The position numbers and the translations under genes are program-made. Below, one piece after another: positions 1 to 9,485 of a stretch of 64,000 nucleotides of DNA (its first letter is position 1; each line of letters starts with the position of its first letter). A model generated the notes under the pieces. That model did not search any database. It was given only the letters and a program-made list of their open reading frames with translations, and was not told where the DNA came from. This DNA comes from Populus alba (lineage: Eukaryota; Streptophyta; Magnoliopsida; Malpighiales; Salicaceae): assembly GCF_005239225.2 (NCBI RefSeq), contig NC_133295.1, positions 620,001 through 684,000 on the forward strand, written 5' to 3'.

Positions 1-229
1 TTTATTTTTTTAAAACTACAACTACAAAAAGTATCTAGAAAACAAACACACCCCTGAATAAAACCTAATTAATGCAAAGTAATAATTACACAAAGCAATG
101 GAGAACTAATTAATGCCTTTGCGTATATATCGATCCTTTTCCATGACCCTAAATGTCACTGGGAGAAGCATTGAACAAGTTTCCTTGGCTAGGTCCCTTC
201 GTTGACTAAATCAAGACTAAATCAATATG

Positions 230-350
230 AATAATAAAAAAAATAAAGTAAAAGTAAAATTGTGCAGAATAATGTCCCACTAATTAATTGTTGTGTCTAG
301 ACGGATGGAAAACCAAGGCAAAGTAATAGTTACGCCAAGCAATGGAGCAC
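230..350 (+). repeat. Dispersed module A (inverted copy near 56.9 kb)
   Basis: This segment contains 'gtgcagaataatgtcccac', 'gtctagacggatggaaaacc' and 'gccaagcaatgg'. The reverse complement of the same string of motifs is present at about 56865-56995, in the same order and spacing. The copies differ by scattered substitutions. Confidence 0.65.
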
Positions 351-360
351 TAATGACTTT

Positions 361-406
361 GCGCGCGCGCGCGCGCATATTATATATATATATATATATA
401 TATATT
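361..406. repeat. Compound (GC)n(AT)n microsatellite
   Basis: Seven GC dinucleotides are followed by a short transition and then about 15 TA dinucleotides. The run directly follows 'gactttgc' of the RLP-flank motif, so the microsatellite grew inside one copy of that motif. Confidence 0.95.
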
Positions 407-839
407 GTTTTTCACGACCCAAAAAGTCTCTTTTAATTATCCAAAAGTTCCTATCTACTTTTCCTGTGTACTTGGTTGGTAATGTGAATGATCAGTGTAT
501 TTTAAAAAAATATTTTTTTACTATAAATATATTAAACAATATTACTTTTTTACATTAACACATTACAATTATAAAAAATCATTAACTATTTTTTTTAAAG
601 AAGATTGGAGTTTCTTTTCTCAGCATCAACCAATCTTCATTTGGTCTTCGTCACCCTACCTTTGAACCTTCTAAAAAAACATACTTAGGCTCAAAATTAA
701 ATTTTCAAAAATGTGATGTGCAGCTAGTCTATGAGTTTCCAGATACAGTCTGTGCTCCTCCTTTGCAGCTCGTCTGATGGGAATTTCAACTTTTATTTCA
801 AATATATTATAGCCAAGTCAATCACATAACATTTTTGAC

Positions 840-1050
840 TTGGCTTTCTTGACTCAAAACTCAGCAAGACCACAGATTATCTGTATGCAAAATAACGCAG
901 CACTAATGACTTTGCCTATTATATCTATATTTTCATGATCCAAAAGTCTTCGTTGAGTAGGAATGGGAACACCACTGTATTGATTCACATCATAGTTAAA
1001 TGGTGTTTCTTATTATGAAGAAAATTAATTGTAATAAATCTTAAGAGTTT
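840..1050 (+). repeat. Dispersed module B (inverted copy near 59.3 kb)
   Basis: The segment runs from 'ggctttcttgactcaaaac' through 'aacgcagcactaatgac' to 'atggtgtttcttattatg'. It is matched in reverse complement, with few differences, by about 59260-59470. Confidence 0.65.
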
Positions 1051-2351
1051 TTTTATATATATTTGTATTGATTCACATCATAGTTATATTTACTCAGCCT
1101 TTCACATGATTTAGTTGTAATAAATCCGTATTCGATTGATCATAATCAATATCTGATTTATCAGAATCTCCAGCATTAGAAATTTAACCCAATATTTAAA
1201 CCCTTAAAGTTAATATTGAAACATTGTGATATGAGGTGAAAAAACAGCATACGATAAAGATGTTGCCTTTTATTTTATGCTTATATGTCTGCAATGGTTT
1301 TACAGTCTCCGACTTAGTGAACTTCCTTGTCCGTTTATATCTCTGATTCACCTCTATCCTTTCGAAATTTGTTCTATGTTTCTAGAGGCATATCGTTTCG
1401 AAATTTTTTCAATTTTTTTTTTTTATTGTCTAAACTTAAAAGCCTTATGTTCTGGAAAATCTTGATGGGGTGTCTATCTTCGGGCCTTTGCCTGATAGAT
1501 CATGATCAACAAATACAATGATCTATTTGGCTTTCCTAATTAGTTGGCGTTCGCTGGCTGGCTACCTCTTTGAGTTAATTTTGGAGCAATCATGGAGGTT
1601 AGATACATCCATTTATTGATAAATCTTTTCCAAAAGATGCAGACGCTAACAATTTTTCAGAAACTAACAAATAATGCAGAGTAAAAAAAACTCAGGAACA
1701 AGAAAAAAACACTTGTGCCATATACCCTGCCCTCTCCTCAGCATACCATTCATTGAATACCCAACCCACTGTTAGAGCTTTCTATTCTAGATATGAATCT
1801 TCAGTTCATGGCAGTCCCGAGACTGAAACACCCTACCCCAGTGGTGTTTATCCATTGTTGAACCTCTTGCTGACACAACCATAGCCATAAGACCTCATGT
1901 ACTGGTCTTCAACCCAAGTAATACAGTTGGGAAGACTGACTGGCTCAGTTGGACACATATTAAGAAGTCCCCAACATAAAATTGGACTGAGATTGCAGAA
2001 CCTAGCGCTTGAATTTCAGAATTGAACAAGAGAAGTTGCAAGAAATTTGAAAAACCTAACATGACAGAATAAGCAGAACATGATCTCATAAGAGGGGAAA
2101 AAGCAGGAAAAAAGAAAGACATCATAAGAGGAAAAACAGCTGGATTTCTAAACAGAAAACACAGCTAAAATCCAAGGGAAATGGGAACGGGTCAATACAG
2201 AAGTTTCGATCTAATATAAACTGAATAATGATTACAAATTTCTTTTTTCTCATCCCTGTTAAGTTTGGACGCGAACATAGTGGCTCTGATTTTCCATAAA
2301 CTAAGAACTCATACAGGCATCTTAATACATGTACATCTCATTAGTTTGAGT

Positions 2352-3113
2352 TCACTTGATCTCAAATTCTGTATCTTGCCCTTTCAGCATGCCTGAAACC
2401 ATAGAAGGCATGATCCACATCGACGTGGGTTCAGTTGCTGTGGGACTAAGTGCTGCTGTTAAGGCCTTTGGTAATGGATAGCGAATGAAATCATCACTTG
2501 ATTGTCTTGGGCGATGAATATTATTTTTGGACCGCGTGACCATAGAGTGATTGTTGGCAGGAACTGGCAGAGGATTAGGATGTGAAATCGGAGCAGTAGC
2601 TGGAGAAACAGTGGGAGGCAGAGTTGGTTCTGTTTCTGTAAAGGGTGCTGGAGGTGGAGCCTGATCACCTGTTCCTGCAGGAATCAATATAAGAGGTGCA
2701 TGTGGTGTGCATGGAGGAAAATGTGTAGGTTGCAATTCACTGGGACAAGGGAATTGTGGCACAGTGATCTGATGTGGGAGAGATACAGACATGGAAGGAG
2801 AAAATTTTTCACTCACGGAGACAATCGTGTTTGAGTAAGGGAAAAGAGTTTCATCAAATATAACATTGCGAGAGACATAGATTTTACCTGTAGAGAGATC
2901 TAGACACTTGTACCCTTGATGACAAAGACTATAACCAATGAAAATGCAGGTTTTTGATCTGAAATTTAGTTTATTTCTGTTATAAGGCCTTAAGTTCGGC
3001 CAGCAGACACAACCAAACACACGCAGAAAACGATAATCAGGGATTTGTGGTGTAAAACAGGTGTAGGAAGTCTGTTTATGATATAGGCAGCGGTTTGAAA
3101 AGCATCTTCCCAA
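2352..3113 (-). pseudogene. Copia integrase C-terminal part and linker, broken
   Basis: The frame encodes the end of a copia integrase: 'RFLRVFGCVCWPNLRPYNRNKL', then the GYS/ 'GYKCLDLSTGKIYVSRNVIFDE' block typical of the copia GKGY-like domain. A Pro/Thr-rich linker ends in 'MVTRSKNNIHRPRQ', the usual junction just before reverse transcriptase. After 'YPLPKAL' the expected RT sequence is missing and unrelated residues follow to the stop. The N-terminal part lies in another frame (3259-3621), so at least one frameshift separates the two. It is not functional. Confidence 0.8.
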
Positions 3114-3258
3114 TATATCATAGGTAAATGAGAATGGGCCAACAAGCTTAAACCAACTTCGACAATATGTCGATGTTTGCGTTCAATAGAGCCATTTTGT
3201 TGGTGAGTGTGCGGGCAAGTTAGGCGATGATTGATACCATTTTGGTGGAAATAAGTGT

Positions 3259-3621
3259 TTAGTCGGCGATACTCCCCACCCCAGTCGGATTGAATTGTTT
3301 TATTTTCCTATCAAATTGTTTTTCAACAAATGTCTGAAAATTTAAAAAGACATGTTCAACATCAGATTTAAGTTGAATAGGAAATAACCAAAGAAACTTG
3401 GAATAATCATCAAGAAAGCTAACGTAATATTTAGCACCGGTTGTGGAAGATACTGATGCAGGTCCCCACACATCGGTGAAAATTAAATCCAATGGATGCA
3501 TTGAAATAGAAGTAGAAGTTTTAAAAGGCAAATCATGACTTTTTGCCATTTGACATTCAGGGTACACATTGTGTGTAAGAAAGTTGTCATGGTTGAGTTT
3601 GACAGTAGCAACAGAAGGCAT
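3259..3621 (-). pseudogene. Copia gag start fused to integrase core
   Basis: The open frame starts with a gag-like N-terminus ('MPSVATVKLNHDNFL', as in UBN2-type copia gag). After only about 16 residues it jumps to integrase: 'ECQMAKSHDLPF', then the catalytic-core blocks 'HPLDLIFTDVWGP' and 'YYVSFLDDYSKFLWLFP', each holding a catalytic Asp. Nearly all of gag and the protease are missing, so the element has a large internal deletion with an in-frame join. The frame breaks at about 3287 before the third catalytic residue. Confidence 0.75.
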
Positions 3622-3695
3622 GGAAATGACAGAAGAGAGGGGTGGAGTTGCAGGAGGAGAATTTGAGGAGGATTTTTAGACGTTAGTCTTTTAGA

Positions 3696-3707
3696 GCTCT
3701 GATACCA
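3696..3707 (-). other. Copia primer-binding site (tRNA-iMet)
   Basis: The minus strand reads TGGTATCAGAGC, complementary to the 3' end of plant initiator tRNA-Met. It lies directly next to an LTR end that finishes in CA (3708 to 3709). Confidence 0.85.
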
Positions 3708-4080
3708 TGAAGGAGAAAAATAATTGCTGATTGTATTAATAAGAATTACACGTTTTTCTCACTTATCTATTCTGTACACATCCTAATGTATATATAGCAT
3801 TACAGTGGCAACTTCTAACGTATACATTGATGTAGCTGGTAACAGCTGTAGATTTTGAATTCATGAGATCATATCTTCCAGCCATTTATCTGCTGCTGCA
3901 TTCATGGAGGATACGTTGCTGCTGCTTCAATCACTGGTGGGTCAGAGTCCTGATCTTCATAGGATTGGTTGTCATGATCTGCTGCAATTCTTGTTACTGC
4001 ATTCACGGGTGGATCAGTATCTTCACCCTTGAATTCAGTAACCATTACTTGATCTTCTACACTGGAAAATGAAGGAAAAT

Positions 4081-4483
4081 AATGGGGTTTTTAAAGAGGT
4101 ATCTATTAACAAGACAAATGGACAAGGACACGTTAGCTAATTGATTCAATTGGGCCCCACTTTATGCGGGATGAATCTTTATCTGCCATGTCCACATTCA
4201 ATTTGTGGGAAACATAAGACATTAGCCACAAATGTATAAGATAATTACAAATTAAGTTTAAGAACAAATAATTTCATCAATTATGTCCAAAGTATTCCAA
4301 AGGTTTCTCAATTGGATCCTTCTATCTATTTTCTCTCAATTTTAATGTTAAGTTTTCCTTCATTTCATTGCATAAAACATAAAATTATATGGAAATAATT
4401 TAAAATACAAATTGAGAAAAATACCCAGTTGAGAAATATATGACATTTTTTGGATCTAATTGATAAAATACATTGCTCAGGGT
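4081..4483. other. Spacer with no gene seen
   Basis: AT-rich sequence lies between the copia remnant and the LTR element. No open frame, repeat or RNA gene was recognised. Its last five bases, AGGGT (4479-4483), form the left target-site duplication of the next element. Confidence 0.6.
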
Positions 4484-5343
4484 TGTTGTAACCCATTTTT
4501 GGGCTAAATAAATAAATAGCCGAAAGGAGGTTAGAAAAATAACAAGAGGCATAAAGCGCTCAGAAAATGGTCGAAAGATTGGTCAAGGAGGTTAAAAAAA
4601 TACAGAGATTGGATTTTGGCAGTATTTTCGTGAAGGATGAGAGCCCTGTTGAGAAGGAAAATGTAAATTTTTTGAGGAGAAAAGCCCAAATTTAGATGTT
4701 TATGGACTTAATTGGATTTTATTTGAATTTATAGAGGATTGGAGTGCAAGAAAAAATTGATTTTTAAGTCAATTTGGGCTTTAATTAGAAGAAATTTAAG
4801 TTCTGGGGCCAAAATATATTTTTTTAGGAATTTATTGGGTCAAATCAGGGGCTTAATTGCATAAATATTGAAGTTTAATGGACAATTAGGGGTTTAATTG
4901 TGAAAATCTGAAACCAGGGACCAATTTGGAAAAAGCGGGTAAATATGGGGGGCTGTCTTGATTTGATCCAGGGGCGTAATTGAAGAAATTGGAAGACCTT
5001 CTTACCGAGGAGGATTTTTCTTGAACCATAGACAGACCAACAACTAGAAAAACACGAAAATACCTTAGATTTTATCAGACAATAAAACAATGCAGCTTAC
5101 CTTAGGTAGGGCGTATTTGGGGTGCTAATACCTTCCCTTTACGCAACCAGTCCCCGTACCCGATCTTTGAGACCAGTTAGGGTTCCTAGTGACCAAAATA
5201 CTAGGTGGCGACTCCCTTTCCATTTTCCACCCATAAAAGACAATATTTTCTTGTATCCCCATAGATATAGATAGATTTACATTGTAGATAAGAAAATGGA
5301 ACAAACTATTTGATTTTCGCCGCGACGCCGCACACGTGCGACA
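4484..5343 (+). repeat. 5' LTR of element 1, internally deleted
   Basis: The first ~510 bp match the start of the LTR at 61914 and the last ~350 bp match the end of the LTR at 10271-10628. The middle (TATA box and GC-rich leader, seen at 8532-10270 and 62350-64000) is absent. The junction lies at 'aagacc' near 4994. This copy is 860 bp, against more than 2.1 kb for the 3' copy. Confidence 0.8.
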
Positions 5344-5346
5344 TAA

Positions 5347-5364
5347 TGGCGACTCCACTGGGGA
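5347..5364 (+). other. Primer-binding-like site after 5' LTR
   Basis: TGGCGACTCCACTGGGGA starts three bases after the LTR end, the expected place for a tRNA primer site. A near copy (TGACGACTCCACTGGGGA) sits at the same place in element 2 (12586-12603). I could not name the matching tRNA with confidence. Confidence 0.7.
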
Positions 5365-5884
5365 CCTTGTAGACTAAGCTTTGTTTTGTCTGATTTATTT
5401 GTGTGTTGTGTGTGTTTATTGTTAATATGCCTGTCCTTTTTTTTGCGTATTTATTTATTTTATTCTACTCATATTATTCAGGCATTCTATACAATTGTCT
5501 CATGCATCCACTTGCTTTAATTTTGAAAAAGCACACAAGCTTTAAGTTAAGTGGGGAATTAGCGATTTACCCTAAGACTATTGGTCAGGGTTTAAATGCG
5601 TGAAACACCCAACTCATATCTGAGTGCCTGCTTGGTAATGGTGGGCATACGTGTCTTAACTGTTCCCTTGCAACGCCCCCATAACTTCTTTACGAAGAAC
5701 GTCACTGGGCAGATATGAGACCCTTTCAGACCAGATAGAAAAACTACCCACTCTCACTGATAATTAGAGCTTGTCCTTAGGTTGTGAATCTTACTTTCAT
5801 TTTGCATCATGATTAATAATTTGAATTCATCAACCCAGGTTTTTTGAGCTGAAATCATGACTAAGTACCTCTCTTTCCAAGAAT
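5365..5884 (+). other. Untranslated leader of element 1
   Basis: This leader has landmarks shared in order with 12604-13025 of element 2: 'gactaagctttgt', 'gcacacaagcttta', 'gtggggaattagc' / 'gtgggggactagc', 'cactgggcagatatgagaccc' / 'cactgggacaacaagagacccc', and 'gagcttgtccttagg' / 'gaacttgtctttagg'. Shared non-coding sequence between otherwise different elements suggests a packaging or dimerisation role (inference). Confidence 0.6.
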
Positions 5885-5974
5885 ATGGACAAGAGTCTGA
5901 GTTGGCTCAGATTGGCCGAAGGAAAATGCCCAAGAATCGATACTAGTGGGTTTACCATGCATTACCAAGGTAAA

Positions 5975-7175
5975 TCACATGGTCAACGACTTAGGAAAGT
6001 TGCTGCCTATCATGGAATATGTCGACGAGACTTTGTTTGAAAGGAGATATGGGAGAATTGCACAGATAATGAGGTAACCTGTACAAGCGCGGCGATCAAA
6101 GCCCTTCTGAGTTTTGGGATCAAGTTATCGGTGTTTTACCTTTGGAAACATCGATTATGACACCCACTTGGAAGAATATGAGAGAATTCTGGACTTTCCA
6201 AATGACAGCCACAGAATCTACCACCGACGCAGATTTGAAGACACAGCTTCGGAAGTAGTCAACTTATTAAGCTTAGGAAAGATCAGCCAGTGTAGAGTCG
6301 CTGAAGGGGGTTTTAAATGGAAGGTCATTGAAACCCGAATGAAGAAAAATGCCGAAGAAGGCAAGTTGGGAGACGAGCGTTATAGGTTGGTGGCCTTCGC
6401 CATTTTTGGGCTAGTGTTGTTCCCTTCCGAAACTGGGGTCATCAGTTTAGAAGCAGCAAGTGTCTTCGTCGAGTATGAGCGTGACCGGATCAATCCTTCC
6501 TCAGCCATCTTGGGGGAAACCATGTTATCTCTTAGTCACTGTCGGACACATGGAAAAGGGGCAATGAGATGCTGCGTCCCTATGTTGTACCTATGGATAA
6601 TTAGTCATATCGAAGCACCGAGAGACATCTTCAACAACTTTTGGTGGTTTGACTTGCGACCATTAAAGATTACCATAGATGAGACTTGGAAGAATTGGGA
6701 TGAGAAGGCATGGAGGGATAAGTATGCAACATTGCCAAGTAGCAACTTCAAATGGAAGGCACCGTGGATGAACAACATTATTTGCACAATGAGCTGCGGA
6801 AACAAGACATGGGTTCCTCTAATTGGTGTAACCGGTTACATCAGCTATGCGCCCGCCCTCGTAACAAGGCAGTTTGGCGGAATGCAATATACGCCAAGAA
6901 CCTTGGGTTTAGCTGATTTCATTGGGTTATTCAAGCACCAACCGTTCATCCAAGAAATGGAGCTTATCCGACAGGATTGGGAAAGACCCGTGAAGGTGAA
7001 AAGAGAAGAAGGAAGCAGTTTTGAAACCTCATTCAGCCATAATTATATAGTTTGGAGGAATGAAGATTTTTCTGAAGTGAAGGGTCTCTCTACACAAGAA
7101 CAGTCTGAGGCGGCTATGGAACCACAGAAAAGGGAAAGAAAGGTTGATTTAAGAAAGCAATTAGACAGTGTATAA
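5975..7175 (+). pseudogene. DUF7745 / plant-mobile-domain-like protein, broken
   Basis: The long frame (6114-7175) has no true ATG at its 5' end. Upstream, the coding sense continues in other frames ('VNHMVNDLGKLLPIMEYV', 'RRYGRIAQIM' from about 5975). A TAA stop and small deletions near 6072-6125 break it, including one missing T just before 'YRCFTFG'. Recognisable blocks are 'YRLVAFAIFGLVLFPS', 'AAILGETMLSLSHCR'-like 'SAILGETMLSLSHCR', 'GAMRCCVPMLYLWIISHIE', 'KWKAPWM' and 'WVPLIGVTGYISYAPALV'. These are the hallmarks of the DUF7745 family, related to the plant mobile domain and spread by retroelements in dicots. The biochemical role is unknown. The copy is decayed and not expected to make a full protein. 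Confidence 0.7.
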
Positions 7176-8031
7176 TAGAACTCAACAGAAGTAAGGGGCG
7201 ACAACAACTGTGTTAGAGAACCAGCTAGAGGAGGAAAATACGATGAGAGTTTTCCTGAATCAGCGGTTAGAAAAACAAGAGAAGCAGCTAATGTCTCTAA
7301 AGGAATGGCAGAAAAAGGCTGAGGTAGCTGAAGAGATAACAACAGGGGTCCAGGCTGAGTTGAGGAGTCCGAATAGCTGATTATGATGAGTTGGTCAAGA
7401 AGAATGGGATAGCAGAAAAAGAATTGGCTAAGGTTAGGAGGGCAACAAAAGGCGTGAATGTTGATAAGGAGACGATGGATTCTTTGAAGAAGGGAAGGAA
7501 ACTTCTTTTAAAGAAAATAGAAGTTGAAAAGGAGAAGAATCGTCTAGCCAACCTCGATATAGAAGAAGGGAAGGAAGGTTAGAGCTCAATACATGGTGCA
7601 AACTAGAGGAAGAAAGAAATGCGAGAAGGCCGCTGAGTCTGACATGAGAGATTACCAGAAGAGAGCTGAGTCTTCAAAAGGAAGAATAAGGCTTTACAAT
7701 CGGAGATCGAGGTACGAGAAGAAGAGTTAAGGGAGTTGAGAAGCCACTACTTCGAGATGGAAGAAGAGATGAGCAAGGCTAAGCAAGAGCGTCAAGAATG
7801 CCAAGACTACATGGACAGCTTCGCAGTTCAAATCAAATTCCAAAATAGCAGAGCTGGACATCGAAAAGGAGGAGCTACAGAGCACAAGAGATAAGTTGGC
7901 ACAATCAGAGAAATATGGTGCGAGTATTGGAAAGAAGCAATGAAGCATTAGGAGCCAGCAACGAAGCAATAATCGGAGATAACGCTGTATTCCATGATAA
8001 GATAAGACATATGTCAAAACAGGTTGAGCAC
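7176..8031 (+). pseudogene. Coiled-coil C-terminal region, many frameshifts
   Basis: All three frames share a Glu/Lys/Arg/Leu-rich, heptad-like composition in pieces, for example 'LEEENTMRVFLNQRLEKQEK', 'KGRKLLLKKIEVEKEKNRL' and 'LRSHYFEMEEEMSKAKQER'. This looks like one long coiled coil cut by repeated indels. It is probably the C-terminal continuation of the DUF7745-type protein. It runs into the assembly gap. Confidence 0.6.
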
Positions 8032-8531
8032 NNNNNNNNNNNNNNNNNNNNNNNNNNNNNNNNNNNNNNNNNNNNNNNNNNNNNNNNNNNNNNNNNNNNN
8101 NNNNNNNNNNNNNNNNNNNNNNNNNNNNNNNNNNNNNNNNNNNNNNNNNNNNNNNNNNNNNNNNNNNNNNNNNNNNNNNNNNNNNNNNNNNNNNNNNNNN
8201 NNNNNNNNNNNNNNNNNNNNNNNNNNNNNNNNNNNNNNNNNNNNNNNNNNNNNNNNNNNNNNNNNNNNNNNNNNNNNNNNNNNNNNNNNNNNNNNNNNNN
8301 NNNNNNNNNNNNNNNNNNNNNNNNNNNNNNNNNNNNNNNNNNNNNNNNNNNNNNNNNNNNNNNNNNNNNNNNNNNNNNNNNNNNNNNNNNNNNNNNNNNN
8401 NNNNNNNNNNNNNNNNNNNNNNNNNNNNNNNNNNNNNNNNNNNNNNNNNNNNNNNNNNNNNNNNNNNNNNNNNNNNNNNNNNNNNNNNNNNNNNNNNNNN
8501 NNNNNNNNNNNNNNNNNNNNNNNNNNNNNNN
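8032..8531. other. Assembly gap (500 N)
   Basis: Exactly 500 unknown bases, most likely a fixed-length placeholder. It hides the end of the element 1 interior, its polypurine tract and the start of its 3' LTR. Translations across it carry no information. Confidence 0.99.
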
Positions 8532-8900
8532 GCGTATTCTGGCGCCATTTTTAAATGAAACGGCGCGTTTTCCCCAAAAAACGACGCCGTTTCATCACAA
8601 GAAAAAAAAAAAGAGGACCGAACGGTGCCGTTTTGAACGGCACTATTCCCCTTTCTTCTCCTCCCCCGAACGTGCAGCAGCATGGACGAAACCTTTGTTT
8701 AATCAGTCGGTGCCCCTCTCTCCTCGCGTGCGCTGACAGACCAAGCCCATGCACCTCGGACGATGCGAAGCCAGGAGGGCCACGCCGTGATCGACCACGC
8801 TCACCGACCAGCCGACCGGCGCTGCCCCCCACGTTGCCCAACTCAACCCACCTTGTTCTGCTCCCCACGCTGCCCATGCAGCCCCGCTCCTTTGCCCGCC

Positions 8901-8907
8901 TATAAAA
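8901..8907 (+). promoter_or_regulatory. LTR core promoter TATA box
   Basis: TATAAAA lies within a GC-rich stretch of the LTR and is followed about 30 bp later by a purine-rich leader (GAGA tract near 8950-8990). This is the usual layout of an LTR U3/R boundary. Confidence 0.6.
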
Positions 8908-9252
8908 GAAGAGGAAAGATGTGAAGCACGGGGGGGGAAGAGACCGAAACCAAGAGAGAGAGAGAAACTGAAGGAGAGAGAAACAGTGGACCTAAAGAAA
9001 TAAACACCTAAAACTCAAGAAAACGAAACTGAGAAAAGGGAGAAGAGGACAGAAGCCGTGGGAGAGTTTAAAGAAAACGTTAACCGAACACGACCCGAGA
9101 GGACACACCCGAACTGTGGGGAACCGTCGTTCTGAGCCGCCGATCTCCGCTGCAACACCGTCAACCCGTACGTTCGACCAGCAGCCTCACCTCCGCCGTG
9201 CCAGGTATTTTTTTCTTTCCCCCCCTACGTTTTCATTTTTTATATTTGTTAT

Positions 9253-9287
9253 CCTCCTGCATGCAGAATCGTTCTGCATGCAGGAGG
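9253..9287. repeat. Perfect 16-bp hairpin in LTR
   Basis: CCTCCTGCATGCAGAA (9253-9268) and its exact reverse complement (9272-9287) are separated by TCG. Near the expected transcript leader this would form a strong RNA stem-loop. Confidence 0.9.
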
Positions 9288-9420
9288 TAGGGGAAGGGAA
9301 AAATAATTCCTTCCCCGTGGGTTTTTAAACTGGGCCGGGTTTTCCGGCCCAGTTTTGTTATTATTTATTTTGGGCCAGACCGAGTCTGGCCCAGTCTAAA
9401 GAGTTTTTTTGTTGGGTCCG

Positions 9421-9485
9421 AGATCGGCCCATCCTCCTTGCGGGCCGAGATCGGCCCATCCTCCTTGCGGGCCGAGATCGGCCCG
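9421..9485 (+). repeat. 27-bp tandem repeat in LTR
   Basis: The unit 'agatcggcccatcctccttg' + 'cgggccg' is present at 9421-9447 and 9448-9474, then partially to 9485. The copies are identical. Confidence 0.9.

Larger units (their letters stand above)
1..2350. other. Non-coding region with RLP-flank repeats
   Basis: No convincing gene is seen here. The small open frames are T-rich or start at weak codons and match no family I recognise. The region does contain short modules that recur elsewhere in the window. The motif 'caaagcaatgg..cactaa..gactttgc' occurs near 80-120, 325-365 and 890-920, and again near 20580, 24190 (reversed), 56870 and 59370. The motif at 740-785, 'cagctcgtctgatggga', matches the minus-strand modules near 21400 and 21660. 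These are interpreted as decayed upstream flanks of RLP genes. Confidence 0.6.
2352..4080 (-). mobile_element. Ty1/copia retrotransposon remnant
   Basis: On the minus strand, a primer-binding site for initiator tRNA-Met (TGGTATCAGAGC, 3707 to 3696) is followed by gag and integrase coding debris. No reverse transcriptase, RNase H or 3' LTR is seen. The sequence above 3708 is therefore the remains of the 5' LTR, with a TATA-like 'ctatatata' on the minus strand near 3790-3800. Its outer limit (about 4080) is a guess. The element is truncated at about 2352, inside the integrase-RT linker. Confidence 0.75.

Noticed and set aside
6114..7175. 353-residue frame as an intact gene
   Set aside because: The frame starts at TTG, not ATG, and homologous sequence continues upstream in other frames with a stop and deletions. 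It is a broken retroelement gene.
7727..8905. Long frames across and next to the N gap
   Set aside because: Much of their length is unknown bases, and the rest is LTR leader or coiled-coil debris read out of frame.
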